From Hirudinaria manillensis (Eukaryota > Annelida > Clitellata > Hirudinida > Hirudinidae), in assembly GCA_034509925.1 (NCBI GenBank), contig CM067537.1:2897001-2961000 (forward strand): 64,000 nt of DNA, in the 5' to 3' direction. Each line of letters starts with the position of its first letter. The first letter of the stretch is position 1. Under the pieces are notes generated by a model that saw nothing but the letters and a program-made list of their open reading frames with translations, did no database searches and had not been told where the DNA came from. Below, piece by piece: positions 25,361-36,247 of the stretch. The position numbers were made by a program, and so were the translations under genes.

Positions 25361-25918
25361 TTGTAAAATACATATTATTGATTATTATAATTTATACTAT
25401 TTAGTAACGACCTCAATCTGTAAACGAATAACAGATAACTTATCTTAATCCTCTCACACCATAAATCACTATCAGAGATTAATTAAGACGATGCGCCAAC
25501 TGCCGCTGAAATCTAATATGATGTCTATTATTACTATTGTTATAAGTAATGCTTGTAAATAATGATGATTGGTCGTTTAAGTTAAGTTCAGCCGTGGAAT
25601 AGGAGAGATTGGAGATGATTGAGACACTTGATTAACTTTGACATGTTTCACTCGTTTATGGAGATTTTTGTTAGTAAATTAACATCCTGTTATAAGATTA
25701 TAGCATACAGAATAAAATGTCGATAGTATTTTCTAGTAAAAGTTAGATGAGAACTTGTTGCATATTTAAAAAATAAAGTAGTATAAAGACGTTAAACTTT
25801 TTCTTTTCAACCATTTAATTTGTTCGCAACAAACGTTACAAACAGCTCCAAAGTTTGTAAGGTGACGTTTGTCTTGCAGGAGCGAATAAAAAAGATTTTT
25901 TGCATTTATATTAATTAA
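25361..25918. other. Right edge of copy A and unique flank
   Basis: To 25505 this is the conserved tail of the repeat unit; beyond that the sequence is unique to this locus. No gene is recognisable. Confidence 0.55.
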
Positions 25919-26215
25919 CTAGTGGTGCCCAGCCACGCGTTGCTGTGGCTCAATCTGATTATAATTTTATAAGAAATAAATTTCCAAATATGTTTATTTG
26001 TATGTCAATCTGATTATTAATAAAGAATGTCTCGCTAAAGTTTATTTTTACAATTTCACAATGCTTGAGTTATTACGTTATTTTAAGCTTTTTAATGTCT
26101 CTCTCTAAAGTTTATTTATATAATAGATTAGGCAGTGACGTCGTCGTGGCAAGATGGCCGGATTTTCGAAAAAAGCGCATGTTACAAACACACATTGCAT
26201 TTTTATTTATATAGA
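25919..26215 (-). mobile_element. Short non-autonomous Helitron
   Basis: A 297-bp element with the same 5' start (TCTATATAAATAAAAATGCA) and the same 3' hairpin and CTAG end as the larger Helitron 560 bp away. It sits between A and T as expected. It has no coding capacity. It looks like an internal-deletion derivative of the same family. Confidence 0.82.
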
Positions 26216-26855
26216 TGTAAAATAATTTATCACAATATTTTGCTGCGTTATTACGAGGCTGTACTAGGGACTATGACCTTTGGTCAGGTAATGATCTCAT
26301 TCATTGGAAGTCACTCTTTAATTTGCTTTAAAAAATTTCCTCGTTTTCCAGCGTAGAAAATATTCCTCTGTTCAGATGTGTTGGCTCGGAGGATGATGAT
26401 GATGATGATGTCGTTTAAGTAAGTAAAGATACTGATGGCGTTCAGATCATCAAACACTTCAGCTTTTACCGCATTACATTGTTTACATTATCAATTAAAA
26501 TGGAAGCACTCAAAAGTTGGCTTAAGTAAGCATTTAAAAACTATGCAAATACCTCTGATTAATTAATAATTACAGTTAAATGAAAGCTTAAATATTTCTT
26601 AATTCTTATAGATTCAACAAAATGTAAATGGCCTCAATTAAAGCACCATCCTCTCTGTAGTTGTACAATAACTTAAAATCTGTTATAAACAAATCTGTAA
26701 TTGATTATTGTGAAATAAAGCACCACAAATGTAAATTACCTTTTACATTTTTGAGGCTATTTAATTTTTAAGCGTGGTTTGTTTATCAACATTAATTCCC
26801 GGGTTTTTTATCTGCAATCATTGTGATTCCTAATATATTTAAGATTTGTCAGCGA
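26216..26855. other. Spacer upstream of NTHL1
   Basis: AT-rich spacer with a (GAT)n run near 26392-26411. It should contain the NTHL1 promoter, but no element is clear. No gene is seen. Confidence 0.55.
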
Positions 26856-27849
26856 ATGATGACCACGACTAGAAGTCGTTCGGCTGCGAAAAGACCATCG
26901 AGTGACTCAAAGAACGAAGAAGTTTCTTCTGAGAAAGTGATTAAATCCAAATATTTTAAGTGCACGCAAACAGCAACAGCTAAGGACTGTGAACCTCCCT
27001 TCTGGGAGAAACATCTCGAAAATATAAGAAAGATGCGGGAAGGTAAGGATGCACCCGTGGATACGATGGGTTGTGACAAATTGAAAGATGAAAATGCTTC
27101 TCCCAAGGTAGGTTGTGAATGATATTTTAAAAAATTGCAATGGTTGCAGAGGGTCGAAACTCATTTATTTTAAAAGCAGTGCTTATGTAGTCAACTTTAT
27201 TTTCGACAGCTGATGGCAATTTTGAAATCATTCTAATTTCTGTTTTAGAATTAATGTTTTTATTATATATTCGCCTAAGAAAAATTGTTCCAAGAAAGGA
27301 AGCCTAATATATTTATTTATCCCATACTCTTTCAAACTAATTGATAATATTCATATTCTTTTGATTGTCACAGGACATGAGATTTCAATGTCTCTTGTCT
27401 CTGATGCTCTCCAGTCAAACAAAAGATCAAGTCACTGCCATGGCCATGTCAAAACTCATTGAACACGGATGCAGTGTTGGAAACATTGCATCAACAAAGG
27501 AAGACAAAATAGGGGAACTTATTTATCCAGTTTCATTTTACAAGGTTTTTTTAATCGACATGTTGTTGTCACGAAAATATTTTAGAAATTTTATAAAATC
27601 TCAATAAAAATTGCAGTAATGACCAAGGCCCTAGCAGCAATAATGTTATAACCCTATACCCAAATAATTAATAATTAAAATCATATTATAATTAATTATA
27701 AACTTAATATAATTCGATTTTCATTCATTCAACAAACATTTATTTTTGCCAGACAAAAGCAAAGCACATCAAGAAGACATCAGAGGTTCTTCTCTCCAGT
27801 TATGATGGAGACATTCCTAGGTCTGTCAAAGAGCTCTGCAAACTCCCAG
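26856..27849 (+). CDS. NTHL1: Endonuclease III homologue, first three exons only
   Basis: Exons 26856-27107, 27374-27544 and 27753-27849 (GT-AG, phases consistent) give 173 residues. The N-terminal tail is basic (TTTRSRSAAKRP), as expected for nuclear/mitochondrial targeting. It is followed by KMREGKDAPVDTMGCDKL, RFQCLLSLMLSSQTKDQVTA and GELIYPVSFYK, then TKAKHIKKTSEVL and VKELCKLPG. These match human NTHL1 up to the start of the helix-hairpin-helix. The next exons should carry the HhH turn, the catalytic Lys and Asp and the [4Fe-4S] cysteines. I could not find them before the next gene at 29832. NTHL1 removes oxidised pyrimidines in base-excision repair. Here it is either a truncated copy, or its remaining exons lie elsewhere through rearrangement or misassembly. 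Confidence 0.85.
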
Positions 27850-29831
27850 GTAAAGACAACAACAACAACAATAATAATAATAATAATGATGATGATGATG
27901 ATCGCAATGCATGTCAATTGTTAACAACATAAATAACATAAATGAAGCAAACCAATCTTATTGAGATTATTAATCATCATCTATTGCTTGAACTTGGATT
28001 TACTAATAATAATAATAATAATGTAATAATAATAATAACAATAATAATAGTTAATTTGTAAAGTGCCACATGCCAGAAATGAATCACTTGAAAATATTTT
28101 CCATTGTCAGTCTTTTTGCAAATTAAAATTAGGTAAACCTTTGTTTTGTTTTGATTTTGAAAAACTATTCCAAAACACGGCTCCTTTGCCCGGTAGGAAA
28201 GACTCAAATCATTTCAGATTCATTTAATTTTCCTACATGAAATCGCCCAAGGCATTCAGAAATCATTTTTGAGGAGCAGGTAATGGGCATTTAATCAATG
28301 CAAATTCGTGCCATAAAATGTCAGAAAGCGCTAAAACTTGTAAAATGTGTCAAAATTACCCTCGCTCCTGGCCCTAGCTCTTAACCCCTGCTCCTAACCC
28401 TAGGTTATTAATTATACAATAATTATAATATAATAATAGTGTTATAATAATAATGATATAATAATTTAATAATAACCTTTATTATGATAATTTTACATAA
28501 CGAATACGATACGGTCTCGTTTCGCTTTACAAATGTTGATAAACACTTCTTTGAAGAGCATTTTTTGAGTGTCCAAATCCGACAAAAACAAAAAAATTAC
28601 ATGTGCTTATTGCGTGTAAAAGATCTTAAATTGACTCGATTTGTGAGACTGGCCGGTTGAGAGGTCATCACTTGAAATGGAAATCCAGGAAAAGATCTCG
28701 GACGATCCAACCCTAACCCTAACGATCCATCCGTGTTAACGACCTAAGAAAATATTTATTAAGAATGTAAACTTTTAACTTGTCCCTAACAAACTAGACC
28801 CAAATGCAGGATGCGATACAGTTTGTTCGCAAAACCTTTGACCTTTAGAAGAAAATGAATTTCGGTTTGCGGGAGTTTCGCATTTTCAGATTCTAACATG
28901 GTATCAGTCAACTTTTCACTTATTTTTCTAAAAATTACTGCCTTACATTTTTACTTATAAATTATTTAATAATTTTCTATGTGTTAATCATTCCATCGTA
29001 ATACTTTTAAAAGCAAAATATTTACTTTTGGGACAATGGCGTCTTTTAATAAGTTGACGTCTATAAATAATATAAGATCGTTAGAAAGATAAATTTAGAG
29101 CTCAGATTGTGACCTAGAAGAGAAGCCATTATCTCGGTAACAAAGCAAACATCTTGCTCATCACCAGGCAAGCCACAAGTCAGACACGAACCAACTGAGT
29201 CACTTGCACGCGTTCAGCCACACTTCGAAATGTGTTTTCAATGGTGACCTTCATTCATTTTGAGGGATACGTGATCATTTCAGCGTATTCAGCACCTCAA
29301 ACTGATGCCTTTTGAACTGGAATCACGTGGCTGGAGCATGATCAGAAACCTGAAAGCTGCGTGAAACTTTCACCTTTGTTTAAAATATAAAAAAAATAGA
29401 TGTAAATAGCCTGGAGATGTTATTGCACCGAAATAATATTTTTTAAAAAAGTGTTACAGCTGCAAATGTTAGTAACAGAAATGGATGCATTCTCGATTAT
29501 TTGTCAGTTTCTGTAAAGGGAACGAGATTGTATCCACCTATTTTGAATAATGACCTCGACTAGTAATGAGATCTTTGCTCCGCAACACTAATTTCAGTTC
29601 ATTTCGTTCAAGTGCAGAGAAAAAAGATGTTTACAATTTTTGTAGAGCGTAGTTATTTTAAACAAAGTTATTTTATGCAGCGCCATTGATGAACAGTATT
29701 TAATCACCTGAGGCTTCTGTCTGGCATTCATGTCTGTATACGTTGACGACGGTTGTTCTCGTGAAATCAAGTTTCGAAGAATTTGTTTTACTTTAAATAT
29801 TATAATTTCGTTTGCGCAAATTTAGAAGAAA
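27850..29831. other. Noncoding region after NTHL1 exon 3
   Basis: About 2 kb holding TAA/GAT microsatellites (27868-27900, 28004-28045, 28425-28480) and a few CTAACCCTAA-like motifs near 28385 and 28710. I searched the plus frames by eye for the missing NTHL1 motifs (GPKMA, DTHVHR, the cysteine cluster) and found none. Confidence 0.6.
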
Positions 29832-31720
29832 ATGTTTGCGAAAAATAGAATTGATTTGTTCGGTGCCATTGTTTACCGAATGATTAAGGCAAACTTTTGT
29901 GGTACAAGAATGTGCGGATCTGTGAGCAGCCAGCCTTGTAATAACCATAAATATACTGTTTTTAATAATAATTCGAATTGGACGCTCAATGAATCCCTGA
30001 GAATAGAAAAGCAGAAAGATATCAATACCGTATGGCTAAGAGAAAATTGCAGATGCAGCAAGTGTTACAACCTTGAGACACAACAAAGAAATGTTTTATT
30101 TCACAAGTAAGTTTTAATATTTTGTAACTGATTTGTTCCAAAATCCTTTATATAATTTAAAATGTCTAATCTTAGGCTGGATGCAAGCTCATTTGAAATT
30201 GAAAGTTTAAAAGAGGCTGGAGAAGGAGAGACAATGGAAGTTCTTTGGGGAGATAGGCACATTTCCTATTATGATAAAGATTGGTTGAGGAACAAGCTTG
30301 CAAGCAATCACCTTAATCTCCAAGACAAAAAGCAATTCCTCTGGGATGGACAGACTGTAAACAATATTTTTATTGTGAACTTCTCCAAGATAGCTAGGAA
30401 TTAAATAATTACAATGTAAATAAATTTCTTCATCATTTCAGATTACCAACTACATGCAGGATAAGAAGATAGACTTTAAAAGTCTAATGAATGACAGAGC
30501 AACATTGAAGTTGGCCTGTGAAAATTTGTATGAGCTTGGATTCCTCCAAATTGAGAATGCGCCAAAAAACCTCGATGCCACCGTCAGGGCGGCCGAGCAG
30601 ATATCGCGCATAAAAGACACTTTTTACGGCAAATCGTGGGAAGTCAGCGTGGTGGATGACAAGAATGAAAGCAAGGTGGATGCCAAAGACACTGCATACA
30701 GCAACGTTGAGCTCCTTCCACATACAGATGGGAATTACTTCTCAGAGCCACCGGCCATCGTGGTATTAAATCATTTTGTTTAGAAAAAATAAAATAAATA
30801 AATTAATAAAATCCATATTGGAATTATATCCATTAAATTATAAACAATTGCCCACTATTTTTTAACATTGGCCCAACAATTCAAGACTCAGTCTTAAAAC
30901 TAATGCAAGTCAACCTTCATTAGGAATATTTAAATATCAAGCAATGGTCCATCACATATTCAACACCAGATTTGCATAATTTATTCTTCCAGGTGTTCCA
31001 CCATTTGAAGGTTGCCGACGAGGGCGGTGAGATGGTACTTGTTGATGGGTTCAAAGTGGCAGAGGAGTGCAATCAACTCGATCCCCAATCCTATCAGATT
31101 CTCACTTCGCATCTCATTAACTTCAGGTGGGCCGGATTATGCCCGTGAAATTATAAACTTGTTTATACAGTAGATCATTCATTAACATATAAATTAATGC
31201 ATAAACTGCAGATCATACATTAACATAAATCCAAAATGCACTGCTAGCAAGGATCAAAGCATGAATATTTGAAATAGTTTAATTTCAATTATAGTTCGTA
31301 TTTGTGATGCCATTTGCATAACATTGGGGTTAATAGTACTTAATACTTATGTCTTATGTATGCACTTATTTCAGCTACAAAGATGACAAAAGATACCTGA
31401 ACGAGGCCTGTCCGACTCTCGAAATAGACAAAGCGACCGGCAACTTGAAGAGGATCAGGTACAACCACTACGACCGCTCCGCCCACCTCTCGCATTCTCC
31501 TTCGGATCCGGTCTCGTCTTTCTACGAAGCTCTTTTTCTTTTCTCCGACATCGCCAACGATCCGAAGAACTTCCTCCAAATCCCTCCACGACCGGGGACG
31601 ATTTACCTCGTCGACAACTGGAGGGTTTTCCATGCAAGGAAGGCGTTCAAAGGACAAAGGATCTTCGTGGGATGCTACCTCGAAAGAGACGAATGGATGA
31701 GCAACCTCCGCATGCTCTGA
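29832..31720 (+). CDS. TMLHE: Trimethyllysine dioxygenase, mitochondrial
   Basis: Five exons, 29832-30106, 30176-30356, 30442-30762, 30993-31126 and 31375-31720, join in phase to give 418 aa (human 421). The enzyme hydroxylates N6-trimethyllysine, the first step of carnitine synthesis, using Fe(II) and 2-oxoglutarate in mitochondria. The N-terminus is basic and hydrophobic, consistent with import. The zinc-binding N-domain shows WLRENCRCSKCYN. The catalytic fold has HTDGNYF (Fe ligands near His246 and Asp248), VFHHLKVADEGGEMVLVDGF, and the distal His near residue 390 in VDNWRVFHARKAF. The ending VGCYLERDEW fits TMLHE better than gamma-butyrobetaine dioxygenase. The gene looks intact; it is convergent with SF1. 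Confidence 0.93.
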
Positions 31721-31748
31721 ACGAGGAAGCCGATCCCCCGATTCGAGA

Positions 31749-31767
31749 ACGTTCGAGACTCGAACGT
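31749..31767. repeat. Perfect 9-bp inverted repeat downstream of TMLHE
   Basis: ACGTTCGAG and CTCGAACGT separated by one base lie 29 bases after the TMLHE stop, in its probable 3' UTR. There is no U-run like a bacterial terminator, and none is expected here. The rest of the 385-bp gap to SF1 shows nothing recognisable. Confidence 0.6.
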
Positions 31768-32106
31768 GCCGCTCTTTTTAAATCCGAAAATTCCAAACGA
31801 GCATTTCCCGTCGCGCTCTGACACTTCAGGTGACTGTCGCTAAGCTGCACCCTCGTAGCTATTTTTATAAAGTCATTTCATTGGTCCTTCTGAACATCTG
31901 CTTGCATGTGATGTCATGCTTGCTGATCATTGCATTTCATAATTTTTTTGTTTGTTTTTTGAAGGGAACAATATCCAGAAAATTCAACAAATGTCAATTC
32001 AGGTGTGGAAATAGTGAAATAATTTATTTTATTACAATGTGAATCACGTTCTGAACGAGTTGGCCAAGCAACGTGGAGACCTAGTCGTTTTAAACTTGCA
32101 AGAACT

Positions 32107-34505
32107 TCAACAAGAGTCTTGTGGAGGCAGAGGAGGAGGTGGAAGGTCATCCAGTGGTGGTGGTGGTGGCAGGTCACTGAGTGCAGGGGGAGGTGGTGGA
32201 TTCCACTGTGTTGAGTCCTGACTTGGCTGTGGTGCAGCCTGACTCCAATCGCCATTTGGAACTGAAATGGGAACCGAACGTTGAAACTCCATGACTTTGC
32301 ATAATAATAGAAACAATAATAATAATGCTACATTTTAAGTTCAAAACTATTAAGTCAAATTTATTCGTTGGAACATAAATTAATTAATTAATTAATCAAT
32401 TTAAAAACTTAGGAAGTAGGGTAACGACCTGGTGGAAATCCCTGAGCAGAACCGTCTGCTCCACAATACATTGGTGGCATGTACGGCTGACCGTACAACG
32501 GATTGAAGGGTGGAATGGAACCATAGCAAGGTACCCCGTAGGGCGCAGCGGGCATGGCACCCCAAGGCATTGGATTGGGCATCATGTAGTTTCCACTCCA
32601 CATGGGAGGGCAGGCTTGCCATCCAGGTGTGGCAGTGGAGATGGCAGGTGTCTCTGCAGGCTATAAAATAAATAGAAGAAGATTATAAGTTATTATTAAA
32701 ATGTTAAATATTTCTTAGACTTCAGCTTCAAAATCTCATGCATTGACATTTGAATTATATAATTGGATCTTACCTTGGCAGGTATGGTGGAAGATGGTGG
32801 AACTTCTTGACCTAGTTCAGCCATTAAGGACATGTACTGAAATGATTAAAGTTAATTAATAATTGGTATTTGATATTTAAAATATCATGGTCTTAAGATA
32901 GTTGGTTAGATATATGATTGCACAAATTTGTGTCTTTTTTTGTAACTTACCTCGCTATCCAAGCTTGCTTTATCGGATGGTACTTGTTCAACTTCAGTTG
33001 ATGTTCCAGATGCATCACCTGCACCATCAGCCTCACCAGATCTTAAATAAATAAATTAATTAAAGAAATAATTAACTAACAATGCCATGTTTTAGTTAAA
33101 TCTAATCGATATCATAATCCATTGCAATGCTATATATATAACAAATGAATGAAAACAAAACAAATCCACAAACTTCTTCTGCTTGCAATCGCTGGCGATG
33201 TGTCCAGCTCCTCCGCAAATGGTGCAGATTATCTGATTGGTCACTATGGTCTGAGCTTCTGCCAACTGCTTCAGTTTGCTGAAAAGTAACAAAAATGTTT
33301 AACTTCCTAAAGTCAACACATCAAACTTTGAGAACCTAGCTGGATAAAGAAGGGTGTTATTTGCAACATTAAAAACAACAAAAAATCAATGCAAGAAAGC
33401 ACAGGCAGGCAATAAATCTCACATTCAATAAACAATAGCTAATAGAATCCAGCTGGCATCTCTATAACAGAAAGCAGTTCACGATTATGGATTATAAGTC
33501 ATAAATTGCATGGGGACACCGATGTAAAGTAAAGGTTGACTCACGACAAGGCATCACCATCCCTCAGGGTTCCATTGAGGAGAGCCAACTCCCTCAGCTG
33601 TTGCTTTCTCAGCTCGTTTTCCGTGTCTGGCACTTCGATGCCTTCTTTGATGATCTGACGGATCTGTAGACAAAGAGACAACAGGTTTGTTACTCTTGTT
33701 ACTAATGATATTTTGATTAACGATGTTTGATATTGTGATTAATAGTCAAATTGGTTACAATTTAAGTCTTATTAAATTACAATGGCTAATGAGTGATGAT
33801 CATAGGTTAAGATAATTAATAATAAATGAACATGGTGATGATATAGGCAACCAACCTTATCGCAAGCCATCTGGACACTTTCCATCTTGGTGGATGTGAC
33901 GTAAGCATGGAGAGGTTCGTCTTGACCGGGAAGCATTTTTCCATCCTTAAATCCCAGCTTCCCTTCTTTGACCGAACCTTTTACTCTGATGACAATCGTT
34001 GCTCCACTCTGCAAATTATAAGAAAAAAGTGATAGAAGATTCACAAGCAGAAAAATCATTAAAACACTAGTAGCAAAAGCTGCAATAAGATTCAACAATA
34101 TTGCTGGAAATACATTATAATGGCATCTTTGAAGTCAGATATAGTTACCTCTTGTGTCAGTTGTTTCAGTGTGTTACCCCTGGGGCCCAAAAGCAGTCCA
34201 ATGAAATTGATACTTGGATGTTCTTCTTGAGGTATGAATACTTTGTTCACAAACTTTGAATTTGATGCTCTGAAGAGAAGTGTGAATTTTAAATAACATG
34301 TATTGAATTCAAATATAAACCCATTAAAGAAATAATTTAATATCTTAATATGATGATAATAATAACATCACAATAACTCAAGGCAAACAATAACTTACTT
34401 ATAATCATTAGGTGGCTTATAATCAGGATTATCCTTGAGTACTCTGAGAATTAAGGTATGCCTTTCATCTTCGAGTTTCTTCCTCACTCTGCATTCTCTT
34501 GTATC
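32107..34505 (-). CDS. SF1: Splicing factor 1 (branchpoint-binding protein), 5' part missing
   Basis: Nine minus-strand exons are in phase: ~34505-34399, 34269-34149, 34008-33856, 33663-33545, 33278-33174, 33041-32951, 32836-32774, 32660-32429 and 32261-32107. SF1 recognises the intron branchpoint with U2AF. Visible parts are TRECRVRKKLEDERHTLI upstream of the KH domain; KH/QUA2 with INFIGLLLGPRGNTLKQL and VKGSVKEGKLGFKDGKMLPG; and a CCHC knuckle CTICGGAGHIASDC. After these come EYMSLMAELGQE and a Pro-rich tail with several PPPPP runs. If the weak donor at 32428 is not used, translation reads on to a stop at 32409, giving an alternative C-terminus ending YPTS. The first exon is cut at the duplication boundary: about 34503 it changes abruptly to repeat sequence, so the U2AF-binding N-terminus is absent from this window. 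Confidence 0.9.
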
Positions 34506-36110
34506 CTGAGTAACTCTGCCAATGCAATGGACTTGGAAGATCTATTCAGGACCTCCGAAAAGATAACAACAACCGCCAGACTTTTGACTATAAAATAAGG
34601 ATCTTTGGGAAATGCTATTTAGACAATAAAGAAATTCAACAACATTTAATTTGATGAACAGAAAAGGCAAACTATGCTTGGCTATCCATTACCACTGCAT
34701 CTCTTGCTTACAAAATCAAATCGTGATATGCTAAATGTTTCAAAGAGATTTTTAAAAAATTTACATAATTTTTTGCTCGCCATTCAATAAAACATTAAAT
34801 TTATCAATATGGAAGTGATTGTGACTAGAATGTACGCTAAGACAGTCGAAATAGTAATTCGATGCTAGCCATTGTTGTGGCATCTCTCACCGACAAAATC
34901 GTGATGTATTAAATGTTTTAATAAAAATCTTTTAAAATGTACACAATACTTTGTTCGTCATTCAACAAAACATTAAATTTATCAATAGCGAAATATTCAA
35001 TTAAAAAAATAAGATCGTTATAAAAGTCGTAGCCATTATTGCTGCGTCTCTTACTGACAAAATGTTTTACAGATGTACTAAATTCTTCAATAAAATCTTA
35101 AAGAAAACTATTTATTTGTTAGCTAGTCAGTCAACAGTAAATTTATCTATACCGAATCTATCAATCAATCTCTTCTCAGCAAGACGTGGTCAAATTCAGA
35201 CTTCAAAGTTGAAGAAGGATTTTTCAGAGCAGAAAAATGAAAGCTGTGAGTTGATCGGTGGTCGGTGGTCTCTTCTCCGGACTTAAATCCTTTCTTTTTC
35301 CAACGTCACCATCATTTACTTTGTAAATATAAGTGTATTAAATTTGTTAAAATGTGTTAAAGCAAAATAATGTTGAAGTGGCTGGTCCACTTGAGGAGTT
35401 ACTCCCACCCCTGTACCCGTTTAAAATCTTATCGTAAACGTGCTGTTATGACTGGTTTAAGATAATGGAAAGCAGTTCAACTTCAAACCTGACCTGGAAA
35501 ATGTCGCTGAATGGTTTAGAGAAAACTGGATGATAAATTAATAAGCACTTTAATAGAATCATTTGATAATAAATGTTTTGAATTTATTGAAAATAAAGGA
35601 AAACATATTTAAGCATTGTTAAACTTTCTTTTTGTAGGTTTCATAACTTTTTTAAAATTTTGTCAAAGACTTTTAAGATGTCCTTCATAGGTTCAAAAGA
35701 AACAATTCTTTTAAATTGTAAATTAATTCGACAAAATATTTCGGTAAAAATATTCACATTTAATCGGAAACGTGAATATACAGAATATGATAAAACTTTT
35801 AATTAATTTAGTTAATTGCCCAAAATGACGACATAAAATAATTATTGATAGAATAATTGAATAATAATAACTAAATAATTGAACTCATAGCTTAATAGCT
35901 AAACTTTATAACAAAAAATTCAAATTTACACTATTAATCAATTGTAGATCACGCATTTACGGGAAAAGGAAAGCAAAAATTTACATCAAAAATTCCAATA
36001 ATTATAAATAATTTTCCTATCCAGTGCTACAGCACTTGACAATTTAAATAACCTTGCTGAAACTAATACAGATGGTGGTTATAATAATAATGATAATAAT
36101 AATAATAATG

Positions 36111-36198
<88 letters not shown>

Positions 36199-36207
<9 letters not shown>

Positions 36208-36247
36208 AACCTTACTTCATCTAATTGCACGTTTTACTTTGTTTTAG
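36199..36247. repeat. Left target-site duplication of R2-clade LINE (copy B)
   Basis: Forty-nine bases identical to 17941-17989, which flank the 3' end in copy A. The right duplication of copy B was removed by the deletion. Confidence 0.9.

Noticed and set aside
28385-28735. Telomere-like CTAACCCTAA motifs
   Set aside because: Only two to three scattered units; too few to suggest an interstitial telomere or chromosome end.
32039-32221. Glycine-rich plus-strand ORF
   Set aside because: It is the reverse strand of the poly-proline last exon of SF1.
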